Positions 35,490-42,771 of a DNA stretch of 64,000 nucleotides are shown here, in pieces. The position numbers were made by a program, and so were the translations under genes. The notes under the pieces were generated by a model, which saw only the letters and a program-made list of their open reading frames with translations, did not search any database and had not been told where the DNA came from. Source of the stretch: Runella slithyformis DSM 19594 (GTDB lineage: Bacteria; Bacteroidota; Bacteroidia; Cytophagales; Spirosomataceae); the NCBI RefSeq assembly GCF_000218895.1, contig NC_015703.1, forward strand, positions 124,001 through 188,000, written 5' to 3'. Each line of letters begins with the position of its first letter. Position 1 is the stretch's first letter.

Positions 35490-36038
35490 ATGAAAATCAG
35501 CCGAAAAGCCGCACTATCGACCCTTACGGGCGCACTCGTTTCCATCCCTTTCATGGGCTTTTCCCGCACCAAAAAAGAACTTCAAACCTTTAAACAGGAA
35601 TTTGGCGCTGCCTGGAAACGCTCGCAGGACTACACGCTGACGGTGTTTAATCAAATGCCTGAAGAACATCTGGATTTTAAATATACGCCCGAATCCATGA
35701 GCTTTCGGACGCAGTTTGTCCACTGCATTACGTTTACCGCCATGCAATTGGCCGGACGATTGGAAATTCCCAACCCGTACGAAACCAAAAAGGACTGGGC
35801 AAAGCTCACCAAAGCCCAACTTTCCGACGAACTCAAAGGCTTTTATGCATGGGTGGAAAAAGTGGCAGAAGGGGTTTCACCCGAGCGGTTGGCTAAAGAA
35901 GAAGGTTTTGCGGGGGGAAAAATTCAGGTTTGGCAATTTTTCTACGCCATGGAAAACCACATCATCCATCACAGAGGACAGGCCATTTGTTATGTGCGTC
36001 TGAAAGGCATAACGCCCGAAGGATATGTGGGGTGGTAG
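35490..36038 (+). CDS. DinB-family four-helix protein, exported
   Basis: 182 residues with an N-terminal hydrophobic stretch (ALSTLTGALVSIPFMGF) behind SRK, possibly a signal peptide. It is followed by a DinB/YfiT-like four-helix bundle with the metal-binding triad H78, H157 and H161 (FVHCI, ENHIIHHRGQ). Family members are metal-dependent thiol transferases or damage-inducible proteins with unknown substrates. Its TAG stop is part of the first unit of a heptamer repeat. Confidence 0.88.
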   Translation: MKISRKAALSTLTGALVSIPFMGFSRTKKELQTFKQEFGAAWKRSQDYTLTVFNQMPEEHLDFKYTPESMSFRTQFVHCITFTAMQLAGRLEIPNPYETKKDWAKLTKAQLSDELKGFYAWVEKVAEGVSPERLAKEEGFAGGKIQVWQFFYAMENHIIHHRGQAICYVRLKGITPEGYVGW

Positions 36039-36089
36039 TGAGTAGTGAGTAGTGAGTAGTGAGTAGTGAGTAGTGAGTAGTGAGTAGTG
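36036..36089. repeat. Heptamer tandem repeat (TAGTGAG)7
   Basis: Seven exact copies of TAGTGAG (36036-36084) plus a partial TAGTG. The first TAG is the DinB stop codon. Exact tandem copies suggest slippage and length variation between strains. Confidence 0.95.
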
Positions 36090-36206
36090 GTAAGTCTCTT
36101 TTCAACTGTTGAGTTCCCGAGAAACAACAAATTGATAACTGTTAGATAATAAAGGGATAATAATTTTTGCTGTGCTTTGGGGACCATTAAATGGTATCCA
36201 AATCCT

Positions 36207-37283
36207 TTGAAAAAAGTTCTCTTTCTGGTACAGGGCGAAGGACGCGGCCACTTGACCCAAGCCATTTCCATGAGCCTGACGTTGTGCGAAGCGGGGTATC
36301 AACTCGTAGCAGTATTGGTGGGAGGGGCCGTTGAACGTCCCATTCCTGCCTTTTTTTATGACCAAATCTCCGCACCAGTGGAGGGTTTTTCCAGCCCTAA
36401 TCTGGTTTTTAACTCCGAAGGAAAAGTCGATTTCGGAAAAACCGTTACCCATCATTTGCCGCATTTATTTAGGTTTGGTAAAAGTATCCGGCAAATCAAC
36501 GAGGCCGTTAAACGGTATCAACCGGACTTAATCCTCAATTTTTACGAAATATTGGGCGGATTCTATAATTGGCTGTATCGCCCTTCTGCCCCCATGGTGT
36601 GCATCGGGCACCAATACCTGTTTTTTCATTCGGAATTTCAGTTTCCTCCAACGGGCCGGATGGATCGTTTTCTGGTCAATTTCAATTCACGACTTACGGC
36701 CTTACGCGCAAAAAAAATGTTGGCTCTTTCATTTGATGCCTTGGCAGACCGACCCTCAAAACAGGTATTTGTTGTTTCACCTTTACTCCGACCGGATGTT
36801 CATGCGTTAATCCCCTCTCAAAAAGAATACATTCTGGTGTACCTCAATCATCCTGCTTTATGTGGTCAAATTCTTGATTGGCACCGGAACCATCCTGACG
36901 TACCTTTACACTGTTTTTGGAGCAAACCGGATGCTCCTCCCGAAGAAAAAATTGACGAAACGCTTACCCTTCATCGCCTCGACGGAACAAAATTTTTAGA
37001 AATGATGGCAGGATGCAAAGCCTTGGTCACGACGGCAGGATTTGAGTCTGTCTGTGAAGCGATGTATCTGGATAAGCCCGTTATGGTCGTTCCCATTCAT
37101 TATGAGCAGGCCTGCAACGCCGCTGATACCGAGCGTGTTGGGGCAGGCGTTGCCGCCGAACGATTTGATCTGTCCATTCTGATGAATTATCTGCCACAGC
37201 ATCAACCCGTAGGAGAAAACTTTCGTCGGTGGTACCGCGAAGGAGAAAAGAAATGGCTGACGCATTTGGAAAGTGTTACATAA
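36207..37283 (+). CDS. Glycosyltransferase family protein (GT-B fold)
   Basis: 358 residues. The N-terminus KKVLFLVQGEGRGHLTQA is the nucleotide-sugar transferase start seen in MGT/UGT-like proteins. The C-terminal domain holds MMAGCKALVTTAGFESVCEAMYLDKPVMVVP, the donor-binding site of GT-B enzymes. No ATG lies before this conserved start; I therefore use the TTG at 36207, ten codons inside the longer frame. No signal peptide, probably cytoplasmic or membrane-associated. The substrate is unknown and the neighbours give no pathway. Confidence 0.85.
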   Translation: MKKVLFLVQGEGRGHLTQAISMSLTLCEAGYQLVAVLVGGAVERPIPAFFYDQISAPVEGFSSPNLVFNSEGKVDFGKTVTHHLPHLFRFGKSIRQINEAVKRYQPDLILNFYEILGGFYNWLYRPSAPMVCIGHQYLFFHSEFQFPPTGRMDRFLVNFNSRLTALRAKKMLALSFDALADRPSKQVFVVSPLLRPDVHALIPSQKEYILVYLNHPALCGQILDWHRNHPDVPLHCFWSKPDAPPEEKIDETLTLHRLDGTKFLEMMAGCKALVTTAGFESVCEAMYLDKPVMVVPIHYEQACNAADTERVGAGVAAERFDLSILMNYLPQHQPVGENFRRWYREGEKKWLTHLESVT

Positions 37284-37287
37284 AAAC

Positions 37288-37320
37288 AACGTCGGCGAGG
37301 GTTAGCCCCTCGCCGACGTT
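37288..37320. terminator. GC-rich hairpin between convergent genes
   Basis: A perfect 14-bp stem AACGTCGGCGAGGG / CCCTCGCCGACGTT with loop TTAGC, starting 4 bp after the glycosyltransferase stop. No T-run follows, but the position between convergent genes fits a shared terminator. Confidence 0.75.
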
Positions 37321-37391
37321 ACACTTACCTCCTATTTATCAATGCTTTACAAATCAACAATTGCAAATTGGCCATCGAACAATAGGATATT

Positions 37392-37784
37392 TTACTTTCT
37401 TCGGCGATTTTCGCCGCCGCGCGGACCGCGCTTTTCACGCTCTGTCGCTTGCCATTCTTGGTATTTTTTGAATTGGTCTTCGCTCAAAATACCTTTCAGG
37501 CTTGTTTGAAATTTTTCATTGATACCTTTCATGCTCTCACGCATGGCCTCACGGTCGCCGGCATTGCTTTGCCTCAGCTTTTGTACTTCCTCGGTGCGGC
37601 CCAACTCCAGGTCGTAGATTTTTTTGGTGGTGGCATCGTCGAGGGTCAATGCCTGCTTCAGATCAGCCGATACGCGCTCAGCCCTTTTCTGCGGGTCTAC
37701 GGGACCGCGTTGGGCAAAAGAGAATTGCGCTACAAGCGCCAGCGCCACTACAAAAAGGGCGCGAATGATGATTGTTTTTTTCAT
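37392..37784 (-). CDS. Spy/CpxP-like or DUF4890-type periplasmic protein
   Basis: A 130-residue exported protein: signal peptide cleaved after SFAQ (about residue 25), then a helical body with LKQALTLDDATTKKIYDLEL and a second LKGILSEDQFKKYQEWQ, the duplicated L-x-Ex-Q type motif of Spy/CpxP-like chaperones. It has a basic Arg/Gly-rich tail. Probably binds unfolded periplasmic proteins or metal; untested. It is a single gene, divergent from the FGE-family lipoprotein. Confidence 0.82.
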   Translation of the reverse strand: MKKTIIIRALFVVALALVAQFSFAQRGPVDPQKRAERVSADLKQALTLDDATTKKIYDLELGRTEEVQKLRQSNAGDREAMRESMKGINEKFQTSLKGILSEDQFKKYQEWQATEREKRGPRGGENRRRK

Positions 37785-37880
37785 GGTTTTTTTAAACCGC
37801 CAATGCGGTTGTTTTCTGTTTCGTTACCTTTGACCGGTCAAACCGCACAAGGTTTAATCATTCAATATATTCCCCCGGTC

Positions 37881-38903
37881 ATGTCACGTATTTTTGCCTT
37901 CCTCCTCTCCGTTACTGCACTTGTCTATGTGCTTTCATCCTGTGGAACCAAAACTGATACTCACCAACATAGCGCTCCTCCGGCACAGACGGTCGAAGTC
38001 AATACCGACTTTTTAAAAAACCTGAAATTCCCCCCGACCATTCTCTACGCAGGTCTTGAGAAACCAACGGATACTACGGTAAGCACTACAAAACCCAAGA
38101 CCGTTCCGACGGGCATGATCTACATTCAGGGCGGAGTGGTACAGATTGGTTCCGACGAAGGATTGGAGCAGGAACGCCCTTCTTTTTGGGCCAAAGTAAA
38201 TTCTTTTTGGATGGACACCCATCCTGTGACCGTGGGTGAATTTCGAAAGTTTGTCCAAGCCACTCATTTCCAAACCGAAGCGGAGAAATTCGGCAATGCC
38301 GGCATTATTGATGAATCAACCGACCGACAATGGATTCTGAAAGACGGAGCCAATTGGCATCATCCCATGGGTCCTGATTTTCCCGCTGCCGCCGATGACC
38401 ACCCCGTGACGCAGGTTTCCTGGAACGATGCCAACGCCTATGCTCAATGGGCCGGCAAACGCCTACCGTGCGAATTGGAATGGGAACACGCCGCCCGCAA
38501 TGCCCGCAACAGTCGCAGTATCTATCCGTGGGGAAACGATATTCAAACCAAAGGGCAATACAACGCCAACATCTGGCAGGGGAAGTTTCCGGTAAAAAAC
38601 GCCAATGAAGACGGTTTCGCCTATACATCGCCCGTGGGGAAATTTGGAAAGACGCCCCTGGGCCTCACCGACATGAGCGGGAATGTGTGGGAATGGCAAT
38701 CCAATCTGAAATTTAACTACGAAGCCCTTTTTCGCACAGGCACCCGCGACGGAGACCTCTCTGCGGAGCGCGCCCAGCGCGGCGGTTCATTTCTGTGCGA
38801 ACCCGGTTGGTGCCACGGCTACCGCGTATCGGGCCGCTCTTCGTCGACGTCCGAAACCAGCCTGTTTCACGTAGGCTTTCGGTGCGTGAAGGATGTAGAG
38901 TAA
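37881..38903 (+). CDS. Formylglycine-generating enzyme family lipoprotein
   Basis: A 340-residue predicted lipoprotein (lipobox VLSSC near residue 20) with a full FGE-sulfatase domain. Seen words include GMIYIQGGVVQIGSDEG, FWMDTHPVTVGEFRKF, PVTQVSWNDANAYAQWAGKR, LPCELEWEHAAR, MSGNVWEWQ and the C-terminal RGGSFLCEPGWCHGYR. C306 and C311 match the copper-binding Cys pair of true FGE, so catalytic activity is possible. No sulfatase gene is nearby. The ATG at 37881 was chosen for the lipoprotein signal. Many Bacteroidetes FGE-fold lipoproteins (for example GldJ/GldK relatives) are non-enzymatic and lack this Cys pair. Confidence 0.9.
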   Translation: MSRIFAFLLSVTALVYVLSSCGTKTDTHQHSAPPAQTVEVNTDFLKNLKFPPTILYAGLEKPTDTTVSTTKPKTVPTGMIYIQGGVVQIGSDEGLEQERPSFWAKVNSFWMDTHPVTVGEFRKFVQATHFQTEAEKFGNAGIIDESTDRQWILKDGANWHHPMGPDFPAAADDHPVTQVSWNDANAYAQWAGKRLPCELEWEHAARNARNSRSIYPWGNDIQTKGQYNANIWQGKFPVKNANEDGFAYTSPVGKFGKTPLGLTDMSGNVWEWQSNLKFNYEALFRTGTRDGDLSAERAQRGGSFLCEPGWCHGYRVSGRSSSTSETSLFHVGFRCVKDVE

Positions 38904-38967
38904 GGAAGTCGTCCCAAAACAAATTCGCTGCGAAAGTGTTAAAACGTACAAAACGACCTTGTATAAA

Positions 38968-39240
38968 ATGAATTTATCCGAGCAAGACATTGATCGTATT
39001 GTACAAATGGCCTGGGAAGACCGCACTCCTTTTGAGGCCATTGAAACCCAGTTTGGCCTGCCCGAAAAAGCAGTGATCGCCCTGATGCGATCGCAAATGA
39101 AACGCAGCAGTTTTGAGATGTGGCGCAAACGCATGAACGGTCGCTCAACCAAACATCAGGCGTTGCGTAATGATACCGTTGACCGTTTTCACTGTTCGCA
39201 GCAACGAAGCATCAGCCTCAACAAAATCGCCAAACGCTGA
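38968..39240 (+). CDS. DUF2805 / TIGR03643 family protein
   Basis: A 90-residue cytoplasmic protein with DIDRIVQMAWEDRTPFEAIE and FGLPEKAVIALMRSQMKRSSF, a helix-turn-helix-like region matching the DUF2805 family. No function is established that I know. Its stop TGA overlaps the ATG of the next gene (ATGA type, 1 nt shared), so it is coupled to the DUF429-like gene. The ATG at 38968 is preferred over the TTG at 38959. Confidence 0.88.
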   Translation: MNLSEQDIDRIVQMAWEDRTPFEAIETQFGLPEKAVIALMRSQMKRSSFEMWRKRMNGRSTKHQALRNDTVDRFHCSQQRSISLNKIAKR

Positions 39241-39851
39241 TGTTAGGTACCTTTGCGGGAATTGATTACGGCTCCAAAACCTCGGGCAATACCGTTATAT
39301 GCCACCACGACAGCCAACAACTCCATTTCTATAACGCCGACAAAAAAGACGCGGATGCCTTTATCATTGATTGGCTGACTCAGCGTCAGACGGGGGCAAG
39401 TCCTTCAAAAATTGAAGCTCTGTTTCTGGACGCGCCGCTTTCGTTACCCGCAGTGTATCATTCCGTTCCGGGTTTCTCCAACTATCATTACCGTCAATGC
39501 GACATAACCCTCAAGGCCATGTCGCCGATGTTTTTGGGCGGACTGACCGCGCGCGCCATGGAGCTAAAACAACACATAAAAGAGAAAATAAACATCGAAA
39601 CTTACGAAGTGTATCCCAAGGCATTGGCGCAGGTATCATTACCTGAAAATTACCACAAAAAACTGACTCTCCATGAAATGGAAGAGCTTTGCAAAGTTTT
39701 GGCCAACGCTGTTCCGGGCCTTACATTCGCTGAATGCCCCGCCACCCAACATCAATTCGATGCCTTGTTGGCGTGGGTTTCGGGCTATCGTTTCATGAAC
39801 CAAAAGCACCTGGTTTTTGGCGACTACCGGGAAGGCATCATTATTGTCTAG
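39240..39851 (+). CDS. DUF429-like predicted RNase H-fold nuclease
   Basis: 203 residues beginning with GTFAGIDYGSKTSGNT (first strand with acidic residue of the RNase H fold), then EALFLDAPLSLP with a second Asp, YEVYPKALAQ, and QHQFDALLAWVSGYRF with a further acidic residue. This order fits DUF429-type predicted nucleases. No enzyme activity is proven. It sits between the DUF2805 and DUF2256 genes with 1-nt overlap and 3-nt gap, so all three form one unit. Confidence 0.8.
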   Translation: MLGTFAGIDYGSKTSGNTVICHHDSQQLHFYNADKKDADAFIIDWLTQRQTGASPSKIEALFLDAPLSLPAVYHSVPGFSNYHYRQCDITLKAMSPMFLGGLTARAMELKQHIKEKINIETYEVYPKALAQVSLPENYHKKLTLHEMEELCKVLANAVPGLTFAECPATQHQFDALLAWVSGYRFMNQKHLVFGDYREGIIIV

Positions 39852-39854
39852 AAA

Positions 39855-40007
39855 ATGAAAAACGTAAAAAAGGCAAACCTTCCTCAAAAAACCTGCGCGG
39901 TATGCGGCAGACCGTTTACGTGGCGCAAAAAGTGGGAAAAGGTATGGGATGAAGTGAAGTATTGCAGCGACCGGTGCCGAAGTAATTCGAAGAAAACGGC
40001 GGGGTAA
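39855..40007 (+). CDS. DUF2256 small zinc-binding protein
   Basis: A 50-residue protein starting 3 nt after the previous stop: ATG at 39855, TAA at 40005-40007. It has [19 protein letters not shown] and YCSDRC, the C-x2-C...C-x3-C pattern of the DUF2256 family, probably a zinc ribbon. DUF2256 and DUF2805 (TIGR03643) genes are often neighbours, which supports all three genes here. The function is unknown. Confidence 0.9.
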   Translation: MKNVKKANLPQKTCAVCGRPFTWRKKWEKVWDEVKYCSDRCRSNSKKTAG

Positions 40008-40009
40008 CA

Positions 40010-40135
40010 AATCCCAAACAACGCCCTGACGCCATTCGTTTTTACGAACAAGCGGATTTTAATGCTTCGCCTGAAGGAATGAAACTGCGTTTTGAATGGC
40101 CCAAGGAGTACGCCTTCGCGACAGCGTCGAGATAA
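40010..40135 (+). pseudogene. GNAT acetyltransferase C-terminal remnant
   Basis: A 41-codon open stretch right after the DUF2256 gene reads RPDAIRFYEQADFNASPEGM then KLRF. This is the last strand and helix of a GNAT acetyltransferase (compare A-x-R-F-Y-E-x-x-G-F-x-A). There is no start codon or acetyl-CoA binding loop upstream. It appears to be the remains of a deleted gene. The rest of the gap to 40264 shows nothing further. Confidence 0.6.
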
Positions 40136-40264
40136 TTGAGCATATACTTCGATTGATTGATCGGCTTTATTCCCACTAATCGCCCTTCCGGTTCTCAGAT
40201 TTTTCTTCTAAATTGCCCTACTGCAACGCCCTTTATCATCAACAATGTAAATGTACTGCAAAAC

Positions 40265-42460
40265 ATGCAACGACTGTTTACCCTATTTCCTGTGCTTCTT
40301 ACCATCGGCTTTGTACAGGCCCAATCGTTTACACCGGGCGAAATCGCTCAACTTCAACAACAGGCCCGGCGCATCACCATTGTTAAAGACACATGGGGTG
40401 TACCGCACGTATACACCAAAACCGACGCTGATGCGGTGTTTGGGATGATGTACGTTCAATGCGAGGAATTTTTTGAGAAAGTCGAAAATACCCTCATCAC
40501 CCGTTTGGGCCGTCAGGCGGAGGTGGAAGGAGAGCGGGAAGTGTATCAGGACCTCTGGGCGCGCACGTTCATTGACTCCACCCGCGCCCAACAGCTCTAC
40601 CGACAGACTCCTAAATGGCTCCGCAAACTGTGCGATGCCTACGCGGCGGGTATCAACTTCTACATGATCTCACACCCTGCCAAAAAGCCAAAGCTCATCA
40701 GCCGCGTGGAACCTTGGATGGTGTTGATGAACAATATCCCTTCCTTTACAAACAGTAACATTACCGAATGGGAGTTTCGTCAATTTTACTCCAAAGACGC
40801 AGGACTTTCCCTGTCGTACCAGCTCGATGTCCATACTGAATTTTACCAAGAAGCCGGTGGCTCCAACGGGTGGGCGCTGGCTCCGTCAAAAACCCGGGGT
40901 AAAAACGCGATGTTGCTCATCAATCCTCACTCCGAATTTTATGGGCGCCTGGAAATTCACCTTGTCAGCAAGCAGGGACTCAACTCCTACGGCGCACCGT
41001 TTCTGGGCCAATTCAATATCTTTCAGGGCTTTAATGATTTTTGTGGGTGGATGCACCCCATCACGCTTTCCGACGCCAAAGATCTCTATGCCGAAACCGT
41101 CGAGAAGAAAGACGGCAAATATTCATACCGCTACAACGGCGAGCTGCGCGGCGTAGACAGTTCGCGCATTACGGTAAAATATAAAAAGGGGAATGAGCTG
41201 TTATCCAAAACCTTTACCGTCTACCGCACCCACCACGGTCCGGTGGTAGCGGTCAGGGATAAAAAATGGGTGACCCTGAAAAGCACCGATGCCAATATTG
41301 AACTGCTGGGCGTGCATTGGAAGAAGATGAAATCCAAAAGTTTTGAGGAATTTCAATCCACCATCGGCAAGCGTGTCATGGTCGGCAACAACATCATCTA
41401 CGCCGACCGCAAGGGCAACATCGCGTATTGGCACGGCAACTATGTTCCGAAAAGAAATCCTTCGTATGATTGGAAACGCCCCGTAGACGGCAGTACCGAT
41501 GCCACCGAATGGCAGGGAACGCACGATCTCAGCGAGATACCACATTACATCAATCCCGCCAACGGCTGGGTACAAAACTGCAATTCCACGCCCCTCTACG
41601 GAGCCGGGACATTTGACACGCTTATGAGTCGCAAGCCTGCCTATATGTTGCCCGATGGGCATACCCCCCGCGCCATGAACGCCGTTCGTTTGCTGAATAA
41701 GCTCCAAAATGCCACCATCGACGATGTCATCACGGCCGCACACGATCCATTTCTGCCCAACGCCGAGCGCTTCATTCCCACTTTGATCAAGGCATTTGAC
41801 GCTCACCCCGCAGACTCCATTTTCACAAAACTTTCCGGACCGATTCAGGCACTTCGCAACTGGGATTTTCGCACCGATACCACCTCCATCGCCACCACGC
41901 TGGGCGTGATGTGGGTCGAGAAACTCATTCCGTTGAATGTAGCCCGACTCAAAAAACCGATTGCCAACGAAGAAAACTACTCGGTCACCAACGGAGCCAA
42001 CCTTTCCACTGATTTCATGACGCCCAAGGAACAGCTCATGCTGCTGTTACAGGTCATTGAAGAATTAAAAAAAGAATTTGGTACTTGGGAAGTCCCCTGG
42101 GGCAGTATCAACCGTTTTCAGCGCATCAAAGAAGGCGACACATTCAGCGACAGCCGCCCGAGTTGGGCCGTCACCGCTGCGCCGGGGCCATTGGGCTCGC
42201 TCAATGCCTACTCCACCCGCAAAGTACCGCAGGCCAAAGCCCGTTACGGGGTCAATGGCAATACGTTTGTGGCCGTGATCGAATTCGGTAAGACCCTCAA
42301 AGCCAAGACCATCCTGACGGGCGGAGCCAGCACGGACCCGACTTCGCCGCATTTTACCGATCAGGTCAAAGGCTATATCAACGGACAATTCAAAGAAATA
42401 TTTTTCTACAAAAAAGACGTCATGAACAACGCCGAACGCATTTACCGCCCGGGCGAATAA
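40265..42460 (+). CDS. Penicillin acylase family (Ntn-hydrolase) protein
   Basis: A 731-residue exported Ntn-hydrolase precursor. Signal peptide MQRLFTLFPVLLTIGFVQAQ; alpha chain with RITIVKDTWGVPHVYTKTDADA; then the self-cleavage site EAGG|S200NGWALAPSKT, where Ser200 becomes the N-terminal nucleophile of the beta chain; beta chain with VTNGANLSTDF (oxyanion Asn region) and PLGSLNAYSTRKVPQAKARYG near the end. Members cleave amide bonds of beta-lactams, acyl-homoserine lactones or other acyl amides; the substrate is not evident. The ATG at 40265 is chosen for the signal peptide. The stop is followed at once by an inverted repeat. Confidence 0.93.
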   Translation: MQRLFTLFPVLLTIGFVQAQSFTPGEIAQLQQQARRITIVKDTWGVPHVYTKTDADAVFGMMYVQCEEFFEKVENTLITRLGRQAEVEGEREVYQDLWARTFIDSTRAQQLYRQTPKWLRKLCDAYAAGINFYMISHPAKKPKLISRVEPWMVLMNNIPSFTNSNITEWEFRQFYSKDAGLSLSYQLDVHTEFYQEAGGSNGWALAPSKTRGKNAMLLINPHSEFYGRLEIHLVSKQGLNSYGAPFLGQFNIFQGFNDFCGWMHPITLSDAKDLYAETVEKKDGKYSYRYNGELRGVDSSRITVKYKKGNELLSKTFTVYRTHHGPVVAVRDKKWVTLKSTDANIELLGVHWKKMKSKSFEEFQSTIGKRVMVGNNIIYADRKGNIAYWHGNYVPKRNPSYDWKRPVDGSTDATEWQGTHDLSEIPHYINPANGWVQNCNSTPLYGAGTFDTLMSRKPAYMLPDGHTPRAMNAVRLLNKLQNATIDDVITAAHDPFLPNAERFIPTLIKAFDAHPADSIFTKLSGPIQALRNWDFRTDTTSIATTLGVMWVEKLIPLNVARLKKPIANEENYSVTNGANLSTDFMTPKEQLMLLLQVIEELKKEFGTWEVPWGSINRFQRIKEGDTFSDSRPSWAVTAAPGPLGSLNAYSTRKVPQAKARYGVNGNTFVAVIEFGKTLKAKTILTGGASTDPTSPHFTDQVKGYINGQFKEIFFYKKDVMNNAERIYRPGE

Positions 42461-42640
42461 ATCCGTAGGGGCAGGCCTTGCGTCTGCCCGGTTTGCAGGG
42501 AAGAGGGGCAGACACAAGGCCTGCCCCTACATTTGCATTTTATATTCGTTAATTTTCAATTTTGCGAAACCACAAGGCCCCGGCATTTGCGAAAAACCAT
42601 CCCCCAACACCGGGCAGACGCAAGGCCTGCCCCTACGGAT
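42461..42640. repeat. 30-bp perfect inverted repeat, GTAGGGGCAGGCC family
   Basis: ATCCGTAGGGGCAGGCCTTG then CGTCTGCCCG (42461-42490) is repeated exactly in reverse complement at 42611-42640. A third copy with one change lies at 42505-42530 in the inverted sense. The repeat type (GTAGGGGC.GGCCTTGCGTCTGCCC) is one I recall as scattered in environmental bacterial genomes. The block fills most of the 311-bp gap before the DUF4175 gene; the rest of the gap has a promoter-like TAACTTTG at 42720. Confidence 0.9.
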
Positions 42641-42771
42641 TTCCTCCAATTTGCGTTATTCTCAGAATCTTTCTCCTCTGAATTTACTTTTTGCATCATT
42701 TTTGCGTTAAATTTATCAGTAACTTTGGAATAACGACTTCTAACCTTTAAGCACCGGACAAACACCACTAT

